Shown here piece after piece: positions 8,815 through 16,857 of a stretch of DNA of 64,000 bases (the stretch's first letter is position 1; each line of letters begins with the position of its first letter). The notes below the pieces were generated by a model. It was given only the letters and a program-made list of their open reading frames with translations. It was not told where the DNA came from and made no database searches. Position numbers and translations under genes: made by a program. Origin of the DNA: Natronomonas gomsonensis (GTDB lineage Archaea > Halobacteriota > Halobacteria > Halobacteriales > Haloarculaceae); NCBI RefSeq assembly GCF_024300825.1, contig NZ_CP101323.1, positions 372,001 to 436,000 on the forward strand, given 5' to 3'.

Positions 8815-9605
8815 CTCAGAGATCAGTACTACCGTTTGGCAGGACCGAGGTCTCCTCTGAGGAACTTGAACAGCTGATCGATAAAGAAGAGGCCGCAATA
8901 CAGGCAGAAAAAGGAGAAGTAGAAAATGCCGTCCAACAGGTCGAAGATTTCGTTGATTCTGTCCCAGATCTGTTGAAATGGCTTGAACAACAAGGGAGAA
9001 AATATCCTTGGAGAGCGACAAACGATCCGTGGAAGGTCTACTTGGCCGAGATCCTGCTTCAACGAACAAGAGGTGATGCCGTCGAAAAGATGTACTCCGA
9101 CGTAGTCCAGCGATTTCCAAACCCGGAAGCACTTGATGAGGCCTCGGAAGAAGAGATCAAAGAGTTGGTTCACTCTCTGGGCTTCGTAAATCATAGACAG
9201 AAAACTCTGAAAGAGGTCGGCAGTATATTCACCGAGCAATTCAATGGAGAAGTGCCGGATTCTGTTGAGGAACTGAAGAAACCGTGGCGGGTTGGCGATT
9301 ACTCAGCTCGGGCAACTCAGCTATTCGCAAGAGGGAGATCTATGGCCTTGGTTGACGCGAACTTTGCCAGAGTCATCGGCAGAGTTTTCGACTACGAGAT
9401 GCCACAGCAACCTCACAAAAGCAAAGATGTCTATGCCCTTCTGGAGGCGCTCACACCGGATGAGCCAGATGTTGCACGCAGTTTCAATTTAGCCATCCTC
9501 GATCTCGGTGCTCTCGTATGTACACCAGATGACCCAGATTGTGAATCATGCCCTATTAGCTCAGCCTGCCACTATTACCAGTCAACAAGGATGGAGGGTA
9601 ACTGA
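8811..9605 (+). CDS. HhH-GPD glycosylase with 4Fe-4S cluster, Mig-like (G:T mismatch)
   Basis: 264 aa. Residues about 70-230 form an endonuclease III/MutY-type HhH-GPD domain. The position that is Lys in endonuclease III is Tyr164 (VGDYSA) and the catalytic Asp is Asp182 (VDANFAR); Tyr plus Asp is the pattern of Mig-type thymine glycosylases. Cys237, 244, 247 and 253 (C-x6-C-x2-C-x5-C) bind the cluster. Mig enzymes remove T opposite G after 5-methylcytosine deamination and are known to sit beside GGCC methyltransferases on Methanothermobacter plasmids. The first 50 residues are an extra helical extension. GTG start overlaps the preceding stop. Confidence 0.8.
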   Translation: MTQRSVLPFGRTEVSSEELEQLIDKEEAAIQAEKGEVENAVQQVEDFVDSVPDLLKWLEQQGRKYPWRATNDPWKVYLAEILLQRTRGDAVEKMYSDVVQRFPNPEALDEASEEEIKELVHSLGFVNHRQKTLKEVGSIFTEQFNGEVPDSVEELKKPWRVGDYSARATQLFARGRSMALVDANFARVIGRVFDYEMPQQPHKSKDVYALLEALTPDEPDVARSFNLAILDLGALVCTPDDPDCESCPISSACHYYQSTRMEGN

Positions 9606-9607
9606 AC

Positions 9608-10057
9608 ATGGCATACTTCTGGCTGAACCAGAAAGGCACGGACGGAAGCAACTATCATGACGAGGTCGGAGAGGTCTACCATTACAGAGGAAATACGCCG
9701 GGAGCAAACCAGCTTTCCGAGGGAGACCACTTCGTCTACTACCGTCCCGGCGATTACGTGATATTCGGAACTGGAGAGATAGATCATATTGAAAGAGAAG
9801 AACGAGACCTTGACTCCGAGTCCGGTATTGCAGTGGAGTACTTCGCACACATCACTAACTACCAGTCTTTTGATCCGCCGATAAGACTCAAAGGAGTCAA
9901 CGAAAGTGCGGTAAAGAATGAAATTTCCTTCCTCAAGGACAAGCCCGGCCTGACAGGAGTTCCTCAACATAGCATACACCAGATGTCCCAAGAAGACTTT
10001 GAGGCAATCATAGAAGCAGGAGAGAAGGAAGTCGGGCCAACAGGGGCAAGAGAATAG
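9608..10057 (+). CDS. Possible EVE/PUA-like modified-base reader
   Basis: 149 aa, starting 3 nt after the glycosylase gene. N-terminal WLNQ...YHYRGN...GDHFVYYRPGDYVIFGTGEI resembles the strand pattern of EVE/PUA-superfamily domains that bind flipped modified bases. No nuclease motif is visible. Co-transcription with a 5-methylcytosine repair enzyme makes a role in reading or guarding modified DNA plausible; this is inference. Confidence 0.4.
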   Translation: MAYFWLNQKGTDGSNYHDEVGEVYHYRGNTPGANQLSEGDHFVYYRPGDYVIFGTGEIDHIEREERDLDSESGIAVEYFAHITNYQSFDPPIRLKGVNESAVKNEISFLKDKPGLTGVPQHSIHQMSQEDFEAIIEAGEKEVGPTGARE

Positions 10058-10081
10058 GCCTCTTGGTGAGAGGGTTAACCT

Positions 10082-10318
10082 ATGGGACAATATGAAGTCG
10101 CCAAGTTGATCCTCGACTCTGATGCAGGCCTAGAAAAGTCACAGCTTGTCCGTCAGATCGACCTATCGAAGAGCGCCATCGAGGCGAGTATTAACGATCT
10201 CTTGGAAAAAGACTACATAACGAAAACTGAAGACGGACGGTTGATCTGGAATCCAGATATTCCCGAGGAGAAGATAGAGAGTATCCGTCCACGCTCGTTC
10301 AGTGAACTGGATTTCTGA
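10082..10318 (+). CDS. Small winged-helix protein
   Basis: 78 aa. EKSQLVRQIDLSKSAIEASI gives a helix-turn-helix and LLEKDYITKTEDGRL a wing. Starts 25 nt after the reader gene, probably in the same transcript. Likely DNA-binding regulator. Confidence 0.5.
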   Translation: MGQYEVAKLILDSDAGLEKSQLVRQIDLSKSAIEASINDLLEKDYITKTEDGRLIWNPDIPEEKIESIRPRSFSELDF

Positions 10319-10323
10319 AGCCG

Positions 10324-10692
10324 TTATTTCTGAACCGGCTCTTCTTTGAGTTCCTCGAGAACTGCCCATTCGAGTCCAGCAGCAAGAGATAACGCGGTAT
10401 AGTCATACCAGAACTCGAAATTTTGCTCCTCGTCGAGGTACTGCATGACATGGTCGTTAGCCGCTCCGTTGTAGAACTCATCAGTGTAGGCCTCTTCCAG
10501 TTCCTGAAGCTCCTTGAGAATATCACCGGTGGTATGCTTCATCAGATAGGACTCATGGGTGAGGCTGTGAACCACATCCTCTACGGACTTCTCTTCCGTT
10601 TCTGCTTTCTTCTTTGCGAGCGCAGCGAACTCTTCCACCTTCTCTTCCATCGAGTCCGCTGTCATTACAGGCTCCCATTCCTCGTTGTACAT
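10324..10692 (-). CDS. Hypothetical helical protein
   Basis: 122 aa, strongly acidic and helical, no cysteine, no recognised domain. ATG at 10692. Convergent with the winged-helix gene, 6 nt apart. Confidence 0.5.
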   Translation of the reverse strand: MYNEEWEPVMTADSMEEKVEEFAALAKKKAETEEKSVEDVVHSLTHESYLMKHTTGDILKELQELEEAYTDEFYNGAANDHVMQYLDEEQNFEFWYDYTALSLAAGLEWAVLEELKEEPVQK

Positions 10693-10768
10693 CGCTGATA
10701 AACTGTAGAACGGGACTAGATAAAGTAGTTGTGCTGCCTTTAAAACAGGCTGTATACCATAGCATCAG

Positions 10769-11299
10769 TCAGAAACTGCTGAGAGTGCTCTGTCCAGTGT
10801 CCCATAGTTCGTAGGGCATCACGGGTTCGTCTTCTTGTTCGACTACTTCGTCCAGGTACTGCTGCTGTTTCCCGATCCCCGACGTTTGAGAGAACGGGTA
10901 TTTCACGTCCGGCGGACTTTCGTCGAGGCCTTGGTCGTCAGCGCAGGGACGGCACACGGTCAGGTCCTCGATACCTGCCAGAGAGAATTGTACGTTGTCG
11001 CAGTAGTCGCACACCAAGTCTTCGAGGTCCCCGGTTTTCTTGACGGGATCTCGGTAGATTACCCTGACCTTCTCGTCGTATTTTTCCCGGTCGATCTCCC
11101 GGGCGATGAAGTCCTCCCGCTTTTCGTGCTCCTTGTCGAGGAGCTCGAAGAAGTACTGGTTGAACTGGAAGACGTCGGGGTGTTCCGAGGTCAAAGAGTA
11201 GGCCTGGTTCAAGAAGTCAGGGACTTTCTCCCCGACGTGCTGACTCCACTTCTCTTCCGCGTTGCTACGCCACTGCTCTTCTAACTCCGGTCTCGCCAA
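10769..11299 (-). CDS. Hypothetical zinc-knuckle protein
   Basis: 176 aa. One zinc knuckle in the middle (VCDYCDNV...VCRPCADD) is preceded by ~90 helical residues. TTG start at 11299 overlaps the upstream membrane-protein gene by 19 nt. Last gene of the unit that contains tnpB. Function unknown. Confidence 0.5.
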   Translation of the reverse strand: MARPELEEQWRSNAEEKWSQHVGEKVPDFLNQAYSLTSEHPDVFQFNQYFFELLDKEHEKREDFIAREIDREKYDEKVRVIYRDPVKKTGDLEDLVCDYCDNVQFSLAGIEDLTVCRPCADDQGLDESPPDVKYPFSQTSGIGKQQQYLDEVVEQEDEPVMPYELWDTGQSTLSSF

Positions 11300-11457
11300 T
11301 ACTCATCTCTCACCTCATCAGAGTCTTGGTGATACAATCCTATTGCGAAGAGAAGATATCCGCCACCGATAACAGTCAGACCCACCGCTAAGTTGATCGT
11401 GACAGCTGTTATCGTTCCGAGAACGAAGTAGAACATCCAGATACCGAATAAAAACAT
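11281..11457 (-). CDS. Small two-helix membrane protein
   Basis: 58 aa from ATG at 11457 (MFLFGIWMFYFVLG), with two hydrophobic segments and a charged tail. A longer frame to 11568 would overlap the zinc-ribbon gene and add a polar stretch, so I prefer the short form. Function unknown. Confidence 0.5.
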   Translation of the reverse strand: MFLFGIWMFYFVLGTITAVTINLAVGLTVIGGGYLLFAIGLYHQDSDEVRDEYWRDRS

Positions 11458-11483
11458 GTTTGAAGGATTCTCATTCTCTGTAC

Positions 11484-11666
11484 TCAGCTGGTACCACCCT
11501 CTGCACGATTCTTTTTCTGGCCGAGGCGGATCATCGAGATCTCGTTGATTTCTCCGCAGCTGCTGCACACCGCTTTGATCCAGTCAGTGTTAGGCCTCTC
11601 GACAGGGTTAACGTACAGAGTTTTCCCGCAGCCGTCGCAGTCCGGCGAGATCTCCTCCCGGTTCAC
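11484..11666 (-). CDS. Small zinc-ribbon protein
   Basis: 60 aa with two CxxC knuckles (CDGCG and CSSCG) 20-odd residues apart. GTG start overlaps the tnpB stop (GTGA at 11663-11666), which places tnpB inside an operon instead of a free-standing insertion sequence. Confidence 0.6.
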   Translation of the reverse strand: MNREEISPDCDGCGKTLYVNPVERPNTDWIKAVCSSCGEINEISMIRLGQKKNRAEGGTS

Positions 11667-12769
11667 TTCGATACCACCGCCTGGCCTTCAGAGCAGAAGG
11701 AAGCACCTCTGCTTGCAATGTTACGAGCAGCGTTAAGATCTCGATTCAACTCAACACCACACCCATCACACCTGTATTGTTTTGCTGCTCCAACATCGCT
11801 TTCCCCTCCACATTTTGAGCATGTCTTAGAGGTTCTTCGTGGGTCTACATATTCTACAGGTATGCCCTCTGCCTCAGCTTTGTACTCTATCTTATCCATC
11901 AGATCCCGATACGCCCAGCGGTGCAGCATTTCCCGCAGGGTCTGAGACGGCTTGCCTTCACGGAGGCCTGTCAGATTTTCAACTGCTATACTATAATTAT
12001 AGTGCTTAGCGGTTTCGACAATGTCTTTGGAGACTTTGTGGTTGATGTTGTGCATGAAGCGTTCTTCTTTCCCGGAAACCTGCTTCAAGCCTTGGTATTT
12101 GTTGTTGCTTCCTGATTTCTGTTTTTGAAGAATCTTCCATCTCTGGTCAAGTTGCCTTCTTCGAGATAGAAGTTCGGAGCCGTAGAACTCGTTCACCTTC
12201 CCATTCGGGTCGGAGACTACGGCGATCTGCCGTATTCCAAGGTCTACTCCCAGAACTCCATTTGGTTCAATCTCGTCCTTGACAGGGTATTCAACGGAAA
12301 CGTAGGCATACCACTTACCGTCCTTTTTCACTACTTGGAGACGGCCTTTATCCAGCTCACGGTACTTTCCGAAGTAGCTGGGCACAATCAACGGTATCCA
12401 TACACGTTCTTTTCCGACTACTGGTATGCCGATGTTCTCACCATCGTATCGGACATCGACGGCTTTGAAGCTCATCGAAGAGGCCTCGTATTCAGGGAGA
12501 GAGCCGTTCCTGTTGCGCATTATTTCGATAGCCCGGTTCATCGCCTCCTGAATCACATTCGAGTACAGTTTCGGAAATTCGTCTTTGATGTCGTGGTACC
12601 CGTATTCGTGGGTGTTCCCTCTCTTCGGGTACTCATCCATTTCGTAGATCTTCTGAATCCATGCGTTGACACAATCCTTGAACCGCTGAATAGACTTCTC
12701 CAACTGCTTTTCCTTCCCTGTATTGGGTTCCCTAATCTTTAGTTTGAACTGCCGGGTCTGAGTCTCCAT
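11663..12769 (-). CDS. tnpB: TnpB, RNA-guided nuclease of the IS200/IS605-IS1341 group
   Basis: 368 aa, normal length. RuvC residues are intact: Asp176 (GVLGVDLG), Glu264 (IAVENLTG) and Asp344 (NRDLNAARN). The zinc finger is C317/C320 and C334/C337. The protein should be catalytically competent. No tnpA is nearby. Unlike typical IS1341 elements, the coding end is followed at once by an overlapping zinc-ribbon gene, leaving no room for the usual downstream omega RNA and right end. The matching RNA-like segment is on the opposite strand upstream (12841-13012). A TATA box at 12791-12802 fits a start at 12769. Confidence 0.85.
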   Translation of the reverse strand: METQTRQFKLKIREPNTGKEKQLEKSIQRFKDCVNAWIQKIYEMDEYPKRGNTHEYGYHDIKDEFPKLYSNVIQEAMNRAIEIMRNRNGSLPEYEASSMSFKAVDVRYDGENIGIPVVGKERVWIPLIVPSYFGKYRELDKGRLQVVKKDGKWYAYVSVEYPVKDEIEPNGVLGVDLGIRQIAVVSDPNGKVNEFYGSELLSRRRQLDQRWKILQKQKSGSNNKYQGLKQVSGKEERFMHNINHKVSKDIVETAKHYNYSIAVENLTGLREGKPSQTLREMLHRWAYRDLMDKIEYKAEAEGIPVEYVDPRRTSKTCSKCGGESDVGAAKQYRCDGCGVELNRDLNAARNIASRGASFCSEGQAVVSK

Positions 12770-12790
12770 AACAAAAATAACTGTTAGTAA

Positions 12791-12802
12791 TATTTATAAA
12801 TT
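12791..12802. promoter_or_regulatory. Near-symmetric TATA element between tnpB and the RNA-like segment
   Basis: TATTTATAAATT reads as a TATA box on both strands. It lies about 25-30 nt from the tnpB start on the minus strand and could also drive rightward transcription starting near 12825, just before the omega-RNA-like segment. Confidence 0.45.
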
Positions 12803-12840
12803 TTGCGTGAAGTTTCCTTCATAGATGGGGAAAGCAGTCA

Positions 12841-13012
12841 TATAAGGCGAGGATTGAATACCCTCGTCGGCTGTTAGTACCGGCGTCCTGCTGGTGGGAC
12901 GATCACAGGATTCCCGTTGGAAGCAGTCTCCCTGTATATCAAAGACTGTGGTAGGTGAAAGCCTAAACCTCAATTCTTTCGGGATGTTCCCGAATCCGTC
13001 CTTCAGGGCGGA
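12841..13012 (+). ncRNA. Omega-RNA-like 3' end of an IS1341-type element, inverted relative to tnpB
   Basis: The segment contains CCCTCGTCGGCTG, CCGTTGGAAGCAGTCT, GGTGAAAGCCTAAACC and finally CCGTCCTTCAGGGCGGAGA, the ordered landmarks that in haloarchaeal IS1341 elements follow tnpB and form the guide-RNA scaffold. GTCC-TTCA-GGGC near the end makes a compact hairpin. Here no tnpB C-terminus precedes it on the plus strand; the only tnpB points the other way. If transcribed, the guide would be the bases after 13012, which lie in the 3' end of the zinc-finger gene at 13020. Either a decayed second element or a rearranged, working guide. Confidence 0.55.
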
Positions 13013-13019
13013 GAGGACA

Positions 13020-13376
13020 TCAGCTTCTCCTATGAGGATTTTTCGTATTCCTTTTCAAGCAATTGCCCGAGCAGTACCTTACTCGTCCATCCGGCACCGG
13101 GTTCCTGCACTTCTTCCTCTTGCATTTGTCCCGTTTCTCGAGGACATCGTCGGACCCACATTCAGGGCAGGAGACCTCGTCAAGTGATTTGTACGTTTCT
13201 CCGTCCACCTCGTACAGTCCATCCTCCCGGATCTTGAAATCGAAACTGTGGGCCTCGTCCCGACATGCGAACGTCAGGGTAGCGGGAAGGCACTTACTGC
13301 AGAGATCGATGAACACCCAGAGACACCCGCCCCCACAGGGAGACTGGTCGGTGCATCCACAGCTGCGGCACTCCAT
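13020..13376 (-). CDS. Multi-zinc-finger protein
   Basis: 118 aa. N-terminal CRSCGCTDQSPCGGGCLW...LCSKC resembles small phage zinc fingers; a second ribbon follows (CPECGSDD) and the tail is Cys/Lys/Arg-rich (CKRKKCRN...CSGNC). Start ATG overlaps the upstream stop (TGATG). Last gene of the operon beginning at 18712. Probably nucleic-acid binding. Confidence 0.55.
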   Translation of the reverse strand: MECRSCGCTDQSPCGGGCLWVFIDLCSKCLPATLTFACRDEAHSFDFKIREDGLYEVDGETYKSLDEVSCPECGSDDVLEKRDKCKRKKCRNPVPDGRVRYCSGNCLKRNTKNPHRRS

Positions 13377-13849
13377 CAGGCAGAGTCACCTCCGAGCATC
13401 CTGGTCTTCAAGCGACGGAACGCTTCTGGATAAGTCAGGATCTCATCTCTCGTCGGAGAACGCTCGAACCACAGCGGCTTCAGGCCTCTACTGAAGTAGA
13501 GCAGCAGAACAGCCGGATAGGAAACGATGTTCAACGCACTGCCGACATACGGCAGGAAAAGCTGCGTGAAGTTTCCGATCGAGAAGGCTGTGAAGAGGAG
13601 CATCGCTATCTCCGCAACTACTGGAGTCCTATCATAGGCCACGTAGCAGAAGCCGAGAACTACAGGTATTGTGGCCATCGTAGCAGCAGGATGCCCCAGG
13701 GACGGTGCGAGATACTGTATCATCGGCCCTATCTCTACCTCCCAGCCATACTTCGAGGCCATGAGTAACGTGCCCGTGATGTCGGCTATCTTCCAGAACA
13801 GGATGTAGGCCAGGTACCGGGTTTTCGACTCAACGAACCACTTCATCAC
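13376..13849 (-). CDS. Polytopic membrane protein (about 4 helices)
   Basis: 157 aa. Hydrophobic segments near 12-32, 55-72, 78-98 and 104-122. Charged C-terminal tail, likely cytosolic. Coupled to both neighbours by overlapping stop/start codons. Function unknown. Confidence 0.6.
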   Translation of the reverse strand: MMKWFVESKTRYLAYILFWKIADITGTLLMASKYGWEVEIGPMIQYLAPSLGHPAATMATIPVVLGFCYVAYDRTPVVAEIAMLLFTAFSIGNFTQLFLPYVGSALNIVSYPAVLLLYFSRGLKPLWFERSPTRDEILTYPEAFRRLKTRMLGGDSA

Positions 13850-14145
13850 CGAGACGGGCCACCTTTTTGTTCTCTGAGTCTCTCGAAAACGTCCTTCTGA
13901 AGCTTTTCAACACTACGCAGAGTCGAGAAGTAGAAACCTCCCACAACAACGGCGAGAAAGAGAGCGACCCATAACGGAAGCTCAGGACTTCCTGTAATCA
14001 CTCCGGAGGCAAAAGCCAGGACCAACGTAGGCCAGATCCTATTATCAATCCAGTGTCTGAAGCAGTATCCGCTGCCTGGAAGCTTTTCCAGGCCACATCT
14101 ACCCATCATACAGTCTGAACGTTTGTCGGTATCTGTATTGCTCAC
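13846..14145 (-). CDS. Membrane protein with short Cys-rich N-terminus
   Basis: 99 aa from GTG at 14145, which overlaps the preceding stop as GTGA with GGAGGAGG upstream. N-terminal C..C..H residues (DCMMGRCGLEK...YCFRHW) could bind a metal; two hydrophobic helices follow, then a basic tail. The longer frame to 14457 is Arg/Gly-rich and out of character, so I reject it. Confidence 0.6.
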   Translation of the reverse strand: MSNTDTDKRSDCMMGRCGLEKLPGSGYCFRHWIDNRIWPTLVLAFASGVITGSPELPLWVALFLAVVVGGFYFSTLRSVEKLQKDVFERLREQKGGPSR

Positions 14146-14948
14146 TCGGAACAACCTCCTCCATCTGAGAACTCGGATAGCGTGGTATCTCTCAGCTCCT
14201 CGAAATCGACGTCCGGTGTTTCCGCCTGCTCCTGTTCTCCTGAGTTTTCGCTTTCCTCGACCTCGTCCTCTGGCTCCTCCACGACCGCGTTGTAGGGATT
14301 CGTCCACTGGTCGTCGTCCAGTTCGTAGACTGACCCTCCGAGAGCGCTGCCTTCCGTAGCCCACACCGTGTGGTAATCCTGAGTCAGGGAATCTCCGTGG
14401 ACCACGTATCCATCCATGTTGAAGAAGCACAGGTTCAACGCGGCCATCTTCGCGCATGTTGAGTCTTTGTCGACTGCGTAGAACTCGGCCTCTCCAGCGG
14501 GCAACTGTTTTGCTGCGGAGATCAAGAGGCGTCCGCTTCCTGCCGCCGGATCCATCACACTGTACGGCTCATCCCTATCCTCATCTGGGTCTTCGTCGAT
14601 CACCATCGAGGCCTTCATATCCGACAAGTTGTGCGGTGTGAAGTGCTGGCCGAAGTGATCGCTGCTGTTGCCCAGTTCCTCGTAGACGACACCGAGGACA
14701 TCGTGATTAGCCTCAGCACTGGCTTTCATCAGTTCTCCTAAGGCCTCACTGTACAGCTGAGCCTCTTCCTCACCATACGTGTCCATCACGTCAAGATAGT
14801 TTTCGTCGTCTCTTTGCAAGGCATTCAGCGATAGATCAAGGAAATCGTCGAACACCTGGTGCCTGTTGTACCCGCCAACGAACTGGATCTGCTCCAATTT
14901 GTCGACAACAGGCTGTGCAGCATCCTTGTATCCTGGCCCAGATGCTAT
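14142..14948 (-). CDS. N6-adenine-methyltransferase-like protein lacking the catalytic NPPF motif; likely AUA start
   Basis: 268 aa. Residues about 90-200 match HsdM-type proteins: GQHFTPHNLSDMKA, then AdoMet motif I MDPAAGSGRLLISA, then LNLCFFNMDGYVVHGDSL. The (N/D)PP(F/Y) loop expected about 15-20 residues later is absent, so it may bind AdoMet or DNA without methylating. The C-terminal third is Glu-rich and disordered. The frame reaches an ATA at 14948 that overlaps the previous stop (ATAG) 11 nt after GGTGA; the first canonical codon is TTG at 14897, which would lose the motif-like ASGPGYKDAAQPVV. Confidence 0.6.
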   Translation of the reverse strand: MASGPGYKDAAQPVVDKLEQIQFVGGYNRHQVFDDFLDLSLNALQRDDENYLDVMDTYGEEEAQLYSEALGELMKASAEANHDVLGVVYEELGNSSDHFGQHFTPHNLSDMKASMVIDEDPDEDRDEPYSVMDPAAGSGRLLISAAKQLPAGEAEFYAVDKDSTCAKMAALNLCFFNMDGYVVHGDSLTQDYHTVWATEGSALGGSVYELDDDQWTNPYNAVVEEPEDEVEESENSGEQEQAETPDVDFEELRDTTLSEFSDGGGCSE

Positions 14949-15565
14949 TCCGCATCACCCTCGGAAGAAGCTTCAGCTATCACTTCTTCAGAATGCTTCT
15001 TATAGGTCACTTCGTACAGTTCTGCAGAACCGTTCCGACACTCAATCCGGTAGACTATTTCCTCCTCCTTGTCGTTCCTGTCCATCATCGAGAGATCTGG
15101 GAAGTTATGTTGGATAGGACTGTGCCAGACGACAAAAGGGTCCGTTGCTAAGCTGATTGTGGCGAAAAATCCGGTCACGATCTCTTTTCCTGTTCCGTAG
15201 GGGATACCGAACCGTTCGATATTGTAGTTGAAGCCGAGACCTCCTGTTTCGTGGTCAATCCACTGATTTCTACAGTGTCTCTTTAGCTCCCGTACAGGGT
15301 TATCAGCATCCCAGATCCCGGTGAACAGGTTCTCGGGTTTCCAAGTCTTGAATCCCTTGAGAACCTTGTACTCTTTCGCCGGATAATCGCCGTAGTCTTT
15401 CTCCTCTTGGATTACAGCGTTGTCCTGAAGCGTTTCTGAGTCGATGGAGACTTTCTCTTTGACTTCCTCCCATTTCTCCATATCAAGGATTCTCGGAGCA
15501 TTGTTCACTGGGTTGTCCTCGTCGTCAAGCCGTCTCATCTGCGAGTAACAGGCTGTGAAGCTAAT
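14945..15565 (-). CDS. Hypothetical protein, likely AUU start
   Basis: 206 aa. The first ATG is at 15538, but the frame continues to ATT at 15565, which overlaps the previous stop as TGATT exactly where neighbours have TGATG, with GGAGG 12 nt before. The body has aromatic-rich stretches (GFKTWKPENLFTGIWD, TDPFVVWHSP). Ends EGDAE. Function unknown. Sits directly before the methyltransferase-like gene. Confidence 0.55.
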   Translation of the reverse strand: MSFTACYSQMRRLDDEDNPVNNAPRILDMEKWEEVKEKVSIDSETLQDNAVIQEEKDYGDYPAKEYKVLKGFKTWKPENLFTGIWDADNPVRELKRHCRNQWIDHETGGLGFNYNIERFGIPYGTGKEIVTGFFATISLATDPFVVWHSPIQHNFPDLSMMDRNDKEEEIVYRIECRNGSAELYEVTYKKHSEEVIAEASSEGDAE

Positions 15566-15840
15566 CAGATATCCTCCTCTCTGCTGGTCCAGTCTTCCAG
15601 GTTTTCCGGGCCGTAGTCTGCGATCTCGTCCAGATAGTCCTGGAGGTCGTCGACGTCGTCGTAACCGGAGATCGTGAGAGACTCTACCTTTTCATCGTCC
15701 TCGTTGAATACGGCGTACTCAGTGTGCTCTGGGTGCGTCCAGTCCACTTTCTCTACGCTGAGGCCTCTATACTCCAGAGACTCGCCGTTGCCCATCATCA
15801 AGGCGTTCTCGTAGAGGTCTTCGATAGAATCGAGTTCCAC
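15565..15840 (-). CDS. Hypothetical acidic protein
   Basis: 91 aa; GTG start at 15840, 14 nt after the GGTGA embedded in the end of the gene before. Acidic, with a possible beta-strand centre (EYAVFNEDDEKVESLTI). Function unknown. Confidence 0.55.
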   Translation of the reverse strand: MELDSIEDLYENALMMGNGESLEYRGLSVEKVDWTHPEHTEYAVFNEDDEKVESLTISGYDDVDDLQDYLDEIADYGPENLEDWTSREEDI

Positions 15841-16496
15841 TACCGATTCTCACCTTCCTCTGTATACTTCTCATCGAGGTTTGGCAGAGCTACATCGGTA
15901 TTCGGCAGCTTCTCAAGCCGATCCTGCCGAGCATTAACCTTCTCACTGTATTCGAATAATTCCTCTTCTACGTGACGGAAGGCCTCAGTAACTCGGTCAG
16001 GGAAAGAAGGCATGTTTATTTCAAAATCCGTAGTGTAGCCTTTTCCATTAACAAATAGGCCTATTCCGTAGGCTCGGGCAGCTGCCACTATCTCCCTCTG
16101 CATCTCTCTGTGGCTGAATCCATAGGGATGGTTGAGTTGACCTGCCCTCTCGACATCGGAGATTTTCTTTACGAGTTGGAGGACGTTTTCTGCTTTCTTC
16201 AAGCGGTCATAGTACCTTTCTATGGTACGCCATTTGTAGCTGTCAGCAACACTCTCATAGTGATTGGAATGCTCCGAGTTCAGAACCTCTTCGTAGTGCC
16301 TTTTCAATTTCTGAACTTGTTTCAAGGCCATCTCGGCCTCTGTCTGATGCCTGCCGTGGGTCATACTTGTTTTGTAAGGAAAGTATAGGCCTGGCTTCCC
16401 AAGGAACTGAGTCACTGTCTTGTGAAGAATCTCTACATGGTCTGGATCAACGCTAGTACGCCAATGCAGAACCGCACTCGATGTATCAGTAAACAC
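15840..16496 (-). CDS. Hypothetical helical protein
   Basis: 218 aa, GTG start overlapping the micro-gene stop (TAGTG). Long charged helices, a central conserved-looking GYTTDFEINMPSFPD, C-terminal GENR tail carrying the SD for the next gene. No recognised domain. Confidence 0.55.
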   Translation of the reverse strand: MFTDTSSAVLHWRTSVDPDHVEILHKTVTQFLGKPGLYFPYKTSMTHGRHQTEAEMALKQVQKLKRHYEEVLNSEHSNHYESVADSYKWRTIERYYDRLKKAENVLQLVKKISDVERAGQLNHPYGFSHREMQREIVAAARAYGIGLFVNGKGYTTDFEINMPSFPDRVTEAFRHVEEELFEYSEKVNARQDRLEKLPNTDVALPNLDEKYTEEGENR

Positions 16497-16573
16497 TACC
16501 GGTTCTCACCTGCGGCCTTGTTACCGAGATTTTGAAGTTTGTCGTAGAAATTCCGTGGTCCGTGTTCTGTCAT
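16496..16573 (-). CDS. 25-residue micro-protein
   Basis: ATG at 16573 to TAG at 16496: MTEHGPRNFYDKLQNLGNKA followed by AGENR. It is overlapped by ATGA upstream and TAGTG downstream, so it is tightly built into the operon; its last codons hold GGTGAG, the SD of the next gene. It could be a real micro-protein or a translational relay. Confidence 0.5.
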   Translation of the reverse strand: MTEHGPRNFYDKLQNLGNKAAGENR

Positions 16574-16857
16574 TTGTATCGTCCTCTTTTCTCCTGTTTC
16601 TGCATTTCAAGATCCATTATGTCGTATTTCTCCTGGCCAAGATCTTCCTCCAGGACTTCTCCATCGACTTCTAAGTAGTACTCTGGGTGTCCCTTGGGAT
16701 TGATATCGCTGTCCAGCGCTACCTCTGTCCCGTACTCCTCATGCTCCATCGACAAGGATTGGAAACGTCCGTTGGACCAAGGAGAGACCGGAGAATAGTA
16801 TCTCTCCTCAAGAACCTCCCAACCCGACTTCTCCTTGATATCTTCCAGCGTCGTCAC
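16570..16857 (-). CDS. Hypothetical protein
   Basis: 95 aa, ATG at 16857, ATGA overlaps at both ends. Tyr/Glu-rich, basic C-terminus (KQEKRGRYK). No recognised domain. Confidence 0.5.
   Translation of the reverse strand: MTTLEDIKEKSGWEVLEERYYSPVSPWSNGRFQSLSMEHEEYGTEVALDSDINPKGHPEYYLEVDGEVLEEDLGQEKYDIMDLEMQKQEKRGRYK

Noticed and set aside
13846-14457. Long 203-aa version of the membrane protein
   Set aside because: The extra N-terminal ~100 residues are Arg/Gly-rich antisense-type sequence over the methyltransferase-like gene; GTG at 14145 has an SD and a GTGA overlap.
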